Shown: in pieces, positions 7,694 to 14,249 of the stretch
Numbering within the stretch: position 1 is the stretch's first letter
How the letters are laid out: every line of letters begins with the position of its first letter
DNA from: Oscillospiraceae bacterium
GTDB taxonomy: Bacteria > Bacillota_A > Clostridia > Oscillospirales > JAAYXM01
Length of the DNA: 22,077 nucleotides
Assembly: GCA_017408185.1 (NCBI GenBank)
Contig: JAFQVE010000525.1
Span: forward strand, 1-22,077
Direction of reading: 5' to 3'
The notes under the pieces: generated by a model
Seen by the model: the letters and a program-made list of their open reading frames with translations, nothing else
Databases searched by the model: none
Told to the model about the DNA's origin: nothing
Translations under genes and position numbers: made by a program

Positions 7694-7736
7694 AAAGGGC
7701 ATATGCCCTTTGGTGTTGTAGAATTACAACACCAAA
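7694..7736. promoter_or_regulatory. Two adjoining perfect inverted repeats
   Basis: AAAGGGCATATGCCCTTT (7694-7711) is a perfect 18-bp palindrome starting right after the hydrolase stop. It runs into a second repeat, TTTGGTGTTGTA (7709-7720) with TACAACACCAAA (7725-7736), 12-bp arms and a 4-nt loop. The two share TTT 7709-7711. No long T tract follows, so it is not a clear intrinsic terminator. It may be a weak terminator, an mRNA-end stabiliser or operator sites for the next gene. Confidence 0.55.
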
Positions 7737-7796
7737 CTAAATTAAGTAGCAAATATTTTAAAATAAAAACACAAAAAACAAGGAGGAAAAAACAAA

Positions 7797-10661
7797 ATGA
7801 AAAAATTATTATCAATGATTTTAGCACTTGCAATGCTCGTAAGCCTTGTGCCTGCGGCATTTGCAAATGACACCGAAACGCAGGCGTATTCCGGCGTTAC
7901 GGTTAGGTATGATTTAACATTGAATAAGTCAAATGGTACTTATTTGAGTGACATTTCTTATGATTTGTCAAATGGATTTTGGGCACGTTATTCGACCTCT
8001 GCGACGATAAGTAATAACTATGGAATAACTTCGTCACGTCTTAGATTAGCGACTACGAATGGTAACTGGGTTGCGCTTGAAATTAACGTTCCCAAAGCGG
8101 GAAAATACGATGTTAAAATGACTTATACGCGGATGTACAAAGATAATTCTTATGCAACAGAAAACGGAAAAGTGTGGATTCTTCCGTTGATTAATCCGAC
8201 CACGGAAGCAAAATATGAAGACACTGAAATAACTGCCGCTCTTAACGCAAGTGATCCAATTAATAAGGATAACCCTCTTGATTTTTACAATAATAATGGA
8301 ACAACTAATGATGATGTAGAAGATGATAACATCGGATATTATGACTTCCCGAGTGCAGGAACGTATTTAGTGGTTTTTAAAGCTACGGAAGCTTCTCCGT
8401 GTGCAAGTGCAGGCACAAAAGCCTATATGTACATCAAAAATATCACCCTTGACGGCGACGGCAATGAAGCTGAAATCTATACCCCGATGTCTTTACCTGT
8501 TTCCGTAGATAAGACAAATTTATCTATTGATTCTGCTGAGAGTAAAACTGCACAGATAACTGTTGGCAGCAGTACATATATGAGCAATGGCGATGCTGCA
8601 ACAGTTGATACTAATAGTGTTTCTTACACAAGCAGCGACAAAAACGTTGCAACGGTAAGCGAAACCGGACTTATCACTGCAAAAAGCTTTGGCCAGGCTA
8701 CGATTACCACAACTGCAACGGTATCAACGGATACAGAAACTTACACCGTATCTGCATCGACGCTGATAGATGTCGGTGCAGCATATTCCAACGTTACCGT
8801 GAAGTACAATCTGGTTAAAGGTCCGGGGTATGACTATAGCACGGAGAAATTAAACGCAAATTTAAGAGCGGTCACGTTTATAACTACGAATGATTTCTGG
8901 GGCTATCATTCACAACTTAGCGACAGAGTAGTTACGGGTTTAAATGGAACTTATGCAAGGTTTGGTGCGCAGAAGGATGATTGGTCAGCGTTGGTGATTA
9001 ATGTCCCTAAAGCAGGCGTATATGATGTATGGTTGAAATACGCAACACGGGGAAGTTCTAACGCGCCTGTAGAAAAGGGAGGTATGTGGATACTTCCGTT
9101 GAACAATGAAGAAACAGGGGCAGAGTATACTACGGAAGAAATAACAGCTGCGCTTACCGGTGTTTCGATGCTTGGAAATAAGGAGCTTGTTTTTGCCGGT
9201 GAGTCAAATGCAGACAATGAAGAAAAACTGCAAAGTTATTACTTTGAGAATGCAGGAACGTATTTGGTGATTTTCAAGTGCCTTGAAGGTCGTTCGGGTT
9301 CAACTGCAACCGGCTATATGTTCCCCGGTTTGATCACCCTCGACGGTGAGGGCGATGGCTTAGATAATGCGAACTATATCCCGATGACATTGGGCACATC
9401 CTTAGACAAAGCAGAGTTGACTCTTGGTTCTGAGACTGAGGCAACTGCACAAATGACCGTTACCGGTGCGTATATGAGCGACTGCGGAACTGAGGCTATA
9501 GCGGTTGACGGAATTTCTTACGCAAGTGGAAAAGAAAGCGTTGCAACTGTAGCAGCAGACGGAAAAATTACGGCAGTAGCAACAGGCTCGGCTGCGATTA
9601 CCGCATCTGCAACCGCAACGAGCGGTGAGACTTCTTATCCTGTAACCGCATCTCGCACAATCACGGTTGTTGATAAAGTGGCAACTGATGAGGTAACAAC
9701 GGTTGAGTTTATGGCGACCTCCACGCTTGCAAACAGCGAAGGTGTTACAACAGATATAGACGGTTACACGGCAGGAAGCGCAACAAGCGAAATCGAGCCG
9801 GGAAAAACCGTGGTGGTAACTGCAAATGATGTTGACGGCTATATCTTCCGTGGCTGGAAGCGCGGAAGTAAGGATAACGGCGTATGGGTAAGTGAAAGCA
9901 AGGTATACTCATTCCCGCTTCTCACAAACACCTACCTCACGGCTATCTATGATGTTGATACAGCAACGGATGCGGCAGTAAACGTTGAGTTCTATAACTT
10001 TAACGGTCAGTTTATCACAAGCAAGGCTGTAAACGGTGCAGGCTTCGGTGCTCTTGCAGAGGGAGTAACTCCGACGCTTACAGGCTACAACAGCTTCTTC
10101 TGGACAATAGACGGCGAAAATGCTGTTGCAGAGGATAAAGTGTTCGATAAGCTTACACGCGTTGTTGCAAAGTTCGCTGATAAAGACAGCTTTGCTGTAA
10201 CAGTTCCTGAAAACGTAACAAGCGACAAAGCATCCGGCACATATGAATATGATACGGAAATTGCAATGAGCGCAGATAACGCAGGTGTATGGAAAGTAAA
10301 CGGCAAGCAGGTTGCATACGGAGAGAACTACACCTACACAGTATGGAGCGAGGCAACAATCACGTTTGAAGAAAAAGCGAATGACAACAAGCCCATTATC
10401 TCCCTTGACACAGCAAAAACAGATGGTGCAAGAATGATATCTTATGCTGCAAACGGCGCAGAGATAGTTGAGGCAGGTATTCTCTTCGGGGCCGGCGCAA
10501 AAATCAACTCGGCAGAAAGCCGCGCAGTATCGCGCAAGGCAAGAGGAAATGTAAGCGGTCAGTTCACCGCAAAGCCGTATGACGCTGGTGATTTGGATAA
10601 TGCAACTGCATACCTCATCTACAATGACAACGGCACATACCGCGTAATTTACGCAAACTAA
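7797..10661 (+). CDS. Large secreted modular binding protein with Big_2-type and InlB-B-like repeats
   Basis: A 954-aa protein with a signal peptide ending near 'PAAFA' (residues 1-23). Layout: module 1 (about 31-231), Ig-like Big_2 domain (232-326, with 'NVATVSETGLITAKSFGQATIT'), module 2 (328-531), a second Big_2 (532-628), and three short beta repeats (about 635-860). The first of these resembles InlB B / Listeria-Bacteroides repeats ('GYIFRGWKRG', 'FPLLTNTYLTAIYD'). A C-terminal domain of about 90 residues (865-954) ends in NGTYRVIYAN. Modules 1 and 2 share 'VPKAGKYDV' / 'VPKAGVYDV', 'WILPL', 'AGTYLV.FK' and 'TLDG', and are homologous to the N-terminal module of the lyase at 15129. No catalytic motif is visible, so binding of glycan or the cell surface is inferred. 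The ribosome site is AAGGAGG. No strong promoter is visible in the 100 nt upstream. The first module is notably A/T rich. Confidence 0.85.
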   Translation: MKKLLSMILALAMLVSLVPAAFANDTETQAYSGVTVRYDLTLNKSNGTYLSDISYDLSNGFWARYSTSATISNNYGITSSRLRLATTNGNWVALEINVPKAGKYDVKMTYTRMYKDNSYATENGKVWILPLINPTTEAKYEDTEITAALNASDPINKDNPLDFYNNNGTTNDDVEDDNIGYYDFPSAGTYLVVFKATEASPCASAGTKAYMYIKNITLDGDGNEAEIYTPMSLPVSVDKTNLSIDSAESKTAQITVGSSTYMSNGDAATVDTNSVSYTSSDKNVATVSETGLITAKSFGQATITTTATVSTDTETYTVSASTLIDVGAAYSNVTVKYNLVKGPGYDYSTEKLNANLRAVTFITTNDFWGYHSQLSDRVVTGLNGTYARFGAQKDDWSALVINVPKAGVYDVWLKYATRGSSNAPVEKGGMWILPLNNEETGAEYTTEEITAALTGVSMLGNKELVFAGESNADNEEKLQSYYFENAGTYLVIFKCLEGRSGSTATGYMFPGLITLDGEGDGLDNANYIPMTLGTSLDKAELTLGSETEATAQMTVTGAYMSDCGTEAIAVDGISYASGKESVATVAADGKITAVATGSAAITASATATSGETSYPVTASRTITVVDKVATDEVTTVEFMATSTLANSEGVTTDIDGYTAGSATSEIEPGKTVVVTANDVDGYIFRGWKRGSKDNGVWVSESKVYSFPLLTNTYLTAIYDVDTATDAAVNVEFYNFNGQFITSKAVNGAGFGALAEGVTPTLTGYNSFFWTIDGENAVAEDKVFDKLTRVVAKFADKDSFAVTVPENVTSDKASGTYEYDTEIAMSADNAGVWKVNGKQVAYGENYTYTVWSEATITFEEKANDNKPIISLDTAKTDGARMISYAANGAEIVEAGILFGAGAKINSAESRAVSRKARGNVSGQFTAKPYDAGDLDNATAYLIYNDNGTYRVIYAN

Positions 10662-10679
10662 AATTTACGGGCGGAGAGG
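10629..10679 (+). repeat. Direct repeat copy 1: 3' end of the secreted protein gene
   Basis: These 51 bases cover the last 11 codons, the stop and the start of the terminator stem. They align without gaps to 11228-11278 with 6 mismatches (45 of 51 identical); the first 32 differ at one base. The two copies bracket the toxin-antitoxin remnant. Confidence 0.85.
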
Positions 10680-10695
10680 ATGTCCTCTCCGCCCG
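10668..10695. terminator. Terminator hairpin between the secreted protein gene and the antitoxin gene
   Basis: CGGGCGGAGAGGA (10668-10680) and its complement (10683-10695) form a very G/C-rich 13-bp stem. On the minus strand it is followed by TAAATTTT, giving a plausible terminator for the antitoxin gene. On the plus strand there is no T tract, so termination of the secreted-protein gene there is less certain. Confidence 0.7.
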
Positions 10696-10714
10696 ATGTA
10701 ACTGAATGCGCGTT

Positions 10715-11065
10715 TTACATCAACCTATCAATCAGTGTATGATCTTGAGAAATTAAATGTATCAGTTTTTTTGCTGTTGGGGTTGGAGTTGTTTTTCCGC
10801 TTTCCCATGACTCAACAGTGCGGGATGAAACGCCGAGAACAGAAGCGAAGGATTTTTGCGTCATGGAAAGCGATTTTCTGATTTCGACGACGTTTACGGA
10901 AGGAAGGCTTTGTTTTCTTGCAAAGGATACAGAAGAAGCTTTTCCCTTTTCGTAAGCAAGAGCCTCGTTAAGACCATCCATAATTCCGGAAAAGAAATCA
11001 ATGTTTTTGAAATTTTCTTCGATTTCATTCATAGATAGTGAAGATTTAAAGTTCGGTTCGTGCAT
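10715..11065 (-). CDS. HigA-like antitoxin / XRE-type helix-turn-helix protein
   Basis: A 116-aa protein with a C-terminal helix-turn-helix (about residues 57-112): 'NVVEIRKSLSMTQKSFASVLGVSSRTVESWESG', followed by 'TPTPTAKKLIHLI'. The N-terminal half, 'EIEENFKNIDFFSGIMDGLNEALAYEKGK', is typical of HigA/YgjM-type antitoxins whose partner gene lies upstream. The start at 11065 has AGGAGG (minus strand 11080-11075) inside the toxin remnant, 4 nt after that remnant's stop codon, the usual toxin-first HigBA layout. The protein looks complete although its toxin is almost gone. It may survive as a repressor or as an anti-toxin against toxins encoded elsewhere. Confidence 0.85.
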   Translation of the reverse strand: MHEPNFKSSLSMNEIEENFKNIDFFSGIMDGLNEALAYEKGKASSVSFARKQSLPSVNVVEIRKSLSMTQKSFASVLGVSSRTVESWESGKTTPTPTAKKLIHLISQDHTLIDRLM

Positions 11066-11069
11066 AAGC

Positions 11070-11143
11070 TTATTCCTCCTTTATTCTGTTTATTAACATC
11101 CTGATTGCTTCTTTTTGCTCAGGGGTCAAATCCTCTTGTACAT
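11070..11143 (-). pseudogene. Remnant of a HigB/RelE-type toxin gene (internal deletion)
   Basis: On the minus strand from 11135, the last 22 codons read EDLTPEQKEAIRMLINRIKEE and then stop. This matches the C-terminal tail of HigB-like toxins, which commonly end in 'DLTPEQ...' plus a basic/acidic helix. Upstream, ATG at 11143 with a GGATGTGAT ribosome site opens MYKRI and stops at once, in a different frame. The simplest reading is that the toxin kept its start and its 3' tail, and the roughly 80-90 codons between were lost with a frame change. The fold and catalytic residues are absent, so no toxin can be made. Confidence 0.7.
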
Positions 11144-11155
11144 TTTATCACATCC

Positions 11156-11186
11156 AATGAAACTACGATATTATCGTAGTTTCATT
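11156..11186. promoter_or_regulatory. Perfect inverted-repeat operator of the toxin-antitoxin remnant
   Basis: Arms AATGAAACTACGATA (11156-11170) and TATCGTAGTTTCATT (11172-11186) are perfectly complementary over 15 bp around a single central base. The site overlaps the -10 of the minus-strand promoter and the probable transcription start. This is the expected position for autorepression by a HigA-type antitoxin. The absence of any mismatch suggests it is still under selection. Confidence 0.85.
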
Positions 11187-11212
11187 ATACATAAAAATAC
11201 TTAATTTGTCAA
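11184..11212 (-). promoter_or_regulatory. Consensus sigma-A promoter of the antitoxin remnant
   Basis: On the minus strand, TTGACA (11212-11207) and TATAAT (11189-11184) are both perfect hexamers with a 17-bp spacer. The operator overlaps the -10. Confidence 0.9.
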
Positions 11213-11227
11213 CCGGTTTTTCAAAGT

Positions 11228-11278
11228 AACGGCACATACCGCGTAATTTACGCAGACTAAAAAATTCAAGCGGAGAGG
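11228..11278 (+). repeat. Direct repeat copy 2: orphan 3' end of a second secreted-protein gene
   Basis: This sequence reads NGTYRVIYAD and stop in one frame. It is the same tail as the 954-aa protein (NGTYRVIYAN), with 45 of 51 bases identical to 10629-10679. Homology stops abruptly at 11228; the bases to its left belong to the antitoxin promoter region. It is therefore either the stump of a deleted paralogous gene or a duplicated target from insertion of the cassette. No start codon or upstream coding sequence remains. Confidence 0.8.
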
Positions 11279-11303
11279 CATTTGCCTCTCCGCTCGTTTA
11301 GTT
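11269..11303 (+). terminator. Terminator hairpin of the orphan gene end
   Basis: AGCGGAGAGGC (11269-11279) and GCCTCTCCGCT (11284-11294) form an 11-bp stem with loop ATTT, followed by the moderately T-rich CGTTTAGTTT. It corresponds in position to the hairpin at 10668, but has a different loop. Confidence 0.7.
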
Positions 11304-11325
11304 TCTGATTAAATTATTGCTTGTG

Positions 11326-11366
11326 TGAACGATTTTATTGATATTGCGTTTAGTGCATTATATAAT
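11326..11366 (+). promoter_or_regulatory. Promoter of the SGNH hydrolase gene with shared TGAACGATTTTA element (copy C)
   Basis: TGAACGATTTTA (11326-11337) lies 35 nt upstream of TATAAT (11361-11366). The -35 slot is TTGATA, the best of the four, with 17-bp spacing. With copy D it shares one extra upstream base (GTGAACG...) and the following TTRA and ATYGCG. Confidence 0.78.
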
Positions 11367-11415
11367 ATAAATCAAATATGAAATAATAAAGATAGATTAA
11401 AGGAGCGAAGCTATT

Positions 11416-12489
11416 ATGTCAAAGGATATTTCGCAGGTTGATAAAAATCTTGCCGTTCCGTCAGAAATAAATGTGACGGACTGTGTTTTTTATGATGTCA
11501 GAGAAGCACTGTTTGAGATTTATGGCCTCTACAATCCGCAGACGGAAGCAGTTTTTCGCCGCATACCGGAGCCGGTGGCACAGGCAACAAGCGAAAAGGT
11601 TAAAGTGCTCCACACCTATACTACAGGTGGAAGAGTGCGCTTTTCAACGGACTCGGAGTATGTTGTAATCCGCGCCGCTGTTCCGTTTGTAACTCACATG
11701 CCGCATATGCCGCTGAGCGGCATTGCCGGATTTGATATGTACGTCTCACGCGGTGGACGTGATGTTTTTGAAAAGACATTCGTTCCGCCGTATGCTATGA
11801 CGGATGGCTTTACGTCAATTTATCACTTTGGTGACAGAAAAATGCGCGAAATCACAATGAACTTTCCGCTGTACAATCCGGTTGATACGCTGTATATCGG
11901 TGTTTCTGAGGATGCTGCTCTTGCCGGAGGGAAAAAATATAAATATCAGATTCCTGTTGTATATTACGGCTCATCTATCACTCATGGGGGATGTGCTTCC
12001 CGTCCGGGCAATTCTTATCCCGCAATTATTTCGCAGACACTTGATTGTGATTATATAAACCTCGGTTTTTCCGGCGGAGCAAAGGGAGAGGATGCAATTA
12101 TAGATTATATCACATCGCTTTCGATGAGCGCGTTTGTGTACGATTACGACCATAACGCACCCGATGCCGAGCATCTTGAAAAAACTCACGAGCGCGGTTT
12201 TCTGAAAATTCGTGAAAAGCATCCGGAGCTTCCCGTTATTTTCGTATCCGCACCGAATGATGATATGAAGAACGCAAAGAGAAATAAGCGCCGTGCAGTG
12301 GTAATGAAAACGTATTTAAACGCAATTTCGCGCGGCGATGAAAATGTATATTTTGTTGACGGAAATTCAATTTTTGACGGTGAGAATGCAAACTCCTGTA
12401 CTGTTGACGGAACTCATCCGACAGACCTCGGTTTTCTCCGCATGGCACGAGGAATAGGCAGAGTTGTTGCATTCGCGCTTGAAAAATAA
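11416..12489 (+). CDS. SGNH/GDSL hydrolase with N-terminal GxDLY-type domain (probable carbohydrate esterase)
   Basis: A 357-aa protein without a signal peptide. The N-terminal beta domain (about residues 20-175) contains 'SGIAGFDMY', matching the GxDLY motif of the domain usually found before this hydrolase type. The C-terminal SGNH domain has block I 'YYGSSITHG' (catalytic Ser187), block II glycine region 'NLGFSGGAKGE', a 'DYDHNAP' segment in the block III position, and block V 'DGTHPTDLG' (Asp331, His334). Such enzymes remove acetyl or other acyl groups from sugars; the exact substrate is unknown. Being cytoplasmic, it would act on imported oligosaccharides. It is a single gene with its own promoter (copy C) and terminator. 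AGGAGCG precedes the ATG. Confidence 0.85.
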   Translation: MSKDISQVDKNLAVPSEINVTDCVFYDVREALFEIYGLYNPQTEAVFRRIPEPVAQATSEKVKVLHTYTTGGRVRFSTDSEYVVIRAAVPFVTHMPHMPLSGIAGFDMYVSRGGRDVFEKTFVPPYAMTDGFTSIYHFGDRKMREITMNFPLYNPVDTLYIGVSEDAALAGGKKYKYQIPVVYYGSSITHGGCASRPGNSYPAIISQTLDCDYINLGFSGGAKGEDAIIDYITSLSMSAFVYDYDHNAPDAEHLEKTHERGFLKIREKHPELPVIFVSAPNDDMKNAKRNKRRAVVMKTYLNAISRGDENVYFVDGNSIFDGENANSCTVDGTHPTDLGFLRMARGIGRVVAFALEK

Positions 12490-12500
12490 AGAACATGATG

Positions 12501-12540
12501 GAAAGGGGATGTGATTTACGTCCCCTTTCTTTTTTGTTTT
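12501..12540 (+). terminator. Intrinsic terminator of the SGNH hydrolase gene
   Basis: GAAAGGGGATGT (12501-12512) pairs with ACGTCCCCTTTC (12518-12529), 12 bp including one wobble pair and a 5-nt loop, followed directly by a T run (12530-12535). Confidence 0.92.
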
Positions 12541-12573
12541 TCCACAAATTGTTATGTTAAAACTTTGTTTTCG

Positions 12574-12614
12574 TGAACGATTTTATTAAAATCGCGTCTT
12601 ACACTATATATAAT
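12574..12614 (+). promoter_or_regulatory. Promoter of the solute-binding protein operon with shared TGAACGATTTTA element (copy D)
   Basis: TGAACGATTTTA (12574-12585) lies 35 nt upstream of TATAAT (12609-12614). The -35 slot is TTAAAA. It probably drives all three following genes, since no terminator or other promoter is visible between them. Confidence 0.78.
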
Positions 12615-12659
12615 ATAACTAAGGTCGTAAAAAAATCTTAATAAACGGAGGACAACAAC

Positions 12660-14234
12660 ATGAAAAAATTAACGGCTATTATTCTCGCAGGACTTATGTT
12701 TTTATCGCTTGCCGCTTGCGGCGGCACAGGTGGGAAAACTCTTTCCGGAGAGGTCTCTTATGACATTCCGGAGGGAAAGGTTATCCCCGATGATGCAGTG
12801 CTTGACGTTATGACGGCAAGCTATGCTTCGTGGCCGTATGACGAAAACTGGGCAGTATGGAAGTACATAAAGGAAGCAATCGGCGGAACTGTCAACGTAA
12901 CTGCTGTTCCGTCAACAGAGTTCGGAACGAAGTTCACGCTTATTATGGCGGCACCCGATAATCTTCCCGATGTAATCGGATTTGTCAACAGACCGGCAAC
13001 TTTCTCGAGTTATTGCGAGCAGGGCGCGTTTGTTGCGTTTGACGATTATGAGGAATTTCTTCCGGATTATAACAAGTTCTGGAACGAAATTGATGAGGAA
13101 TATAAATGGCTGAAGGAGATGCAGAGAGGTATTGACGGAAAGGTATACTTCACGCCTATCTACGGTATGGAGCGCTCAAAGAACCTTCGCGCATGGCTTT
13201 ATCGCAAGGATATTTTTGACAAGCACGGCATTGAAGTTCCGGAAACGCTTGACGAGCTTTATGTGGCCGGCAAAAAGCTTAAGGAATTGTATCCGGAATC
13301 CTATCCGTTCTGTATGCGTAACGGTATGGGGCATATAAACAGCATAGGCTCAACATGGAAGCCGAATTTCCATTACAACATTTACTATGACTTTGAAAAT
13401 GAAAAGTGGAGCTACGGTGCTGCTGACAGCGAGATTATGCTCCAGGTTATCGAGTTCTTTAAAAAGATGTATGATGAACAGCTTATTCCGAAGGATTATT
13501 TTACAATCAGCGCATCTTCATGGCAGGAGCTTGTAACCACGGGCCGCGGCTTTATTTTCCCGGACTATCAGATTCGTATGGACTTCTTTAACGGACTTGC
13601 GCGTCCGAACATTCCGGAATTTAACCTTACCGCTATGAAGCCGCCGCATGCAGACAACGGCGTTGGAATTCCGATGGTGAATAAGTTTAACCTTGATCCG
13701 AGCGGTATGGCAGTTGCAAATACCGGTGATGCCGCAAGCATTGCAAACGCATGGAGATACATCAACTGGTTCTATTCCGATGAGGGAAGCGAGATTATCT
13801 CCTGGGGCAAGGAAGGCGAAACCTTTGAAGAGGTGAACGGGAAGAAAAAGTTCATTTACCCGGATGGCAGCAACAATGCTCAGATCCTTTACGGCTTCCA
13901 GACAACCGGCGCATATGCCCGTATCGATCCGGAAGCAGCAGAGGCGAATATGTCTGCAGAGCAGGCGGCTACTACCGATTTCCTTCTTGAATATACATAT
14001 CCGGAGCTTGACCCGACACAGTATCTGAATTTTACCGCTGATGAAAGAACGCAGGTATCAGACTGTAACACAACGCTCGGAACATTCGTAAAAGAAAACA
14101 TTCAGAAGTTCATTATCGGTCAGCGCCCGCTTACCGAATGGGATGCTTTCCAGGAAGAGCTTAAAACGCTGCCCGTTGAAGAACTCATCTCGATATATGA
14201 CACGGCATATCAGCGTGCAAAAGCATTCCGCTAA
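12660..14234 (+). CDS. ABC-type sugar (oligosaccharide) solute-binding lipoprotein
   Basis: A 524-aa lipoprotein. It has a signal peptide with lipobox LAAC (lipidated Cys20) and then a Gly-rich linker. The mature part resembles the long solute-binding proteins of family 1 that pair with LplB/YtcP-type permeases. Typical features are the early 'DVMTASYASWPYDENW', 'FTLIMAAPDNLPDVIG', and 'RAWLYRKDIFDKHGIEVPETLDELYVAGKKL'. It would capture oligosaccharides at the outer membrane face. The usual two permease genes are not adjacent; instead a deacetylase follows after 15 nt. The permease and a shared ATPase such as MsmX must lie elsewhere. The start follows an ACGGAGGAC ribosome site. Confidence 0.88.
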   Translation: MKKLTAIILAGLMFLSLAACGGTGGKTLSGEVSYDIPEGKVIPDDAVLDVMTASYASWPYDENWAVWKYIKEAIGGTVNVTAVPSTEFGTKFTLIMAAPDNLPDVIGFVNRPATFSSYCEQGAFVAFDDYEEFLPDYNKFWNEIDEEYKWLKEMQRGIDGKVYFTPIYGMERSKNLRAWLYRKDIFDKHGIEVPETLDELYVAGKKLKELYPESYPFCMRNGMGHINSIGSTWKPNFHYNIYYDFENEKWSYGAADSEIMLQVIEFFKKMYDEQLIPKDYFTISASSWQELVTTGRGFIFPDYQIRMDFFNGLARPNIPEFNLTAMKPPHADNGVGIPMVNKFNLDPSGMAVANTGDAASIANAWRYINWFYSDEGSEIISWGKEGETFEEVNGKKKFIYPDGSNNAQILYGFQTTGAYARIDPEAAEANMSAEQAATTDFLLEYTYPELDPTQYLNFTADERTQVSDCNTTLGTFVKENIQKFIIGQRPLTEWDAFQEELKTLPVEELISIYDTAYQRAKAFR

Positions 14235-14249
14235 AGAGGGAAAGCTGTT

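Noticed and set aside
11326..11342. CcpA cre site as explanation of the TGAACGATTTTA element
   Set aside because: The element is not palindromic and lacks the central CGnT-type symmetry and right half of cre. Its fixed distance to -10 suits an activator better.
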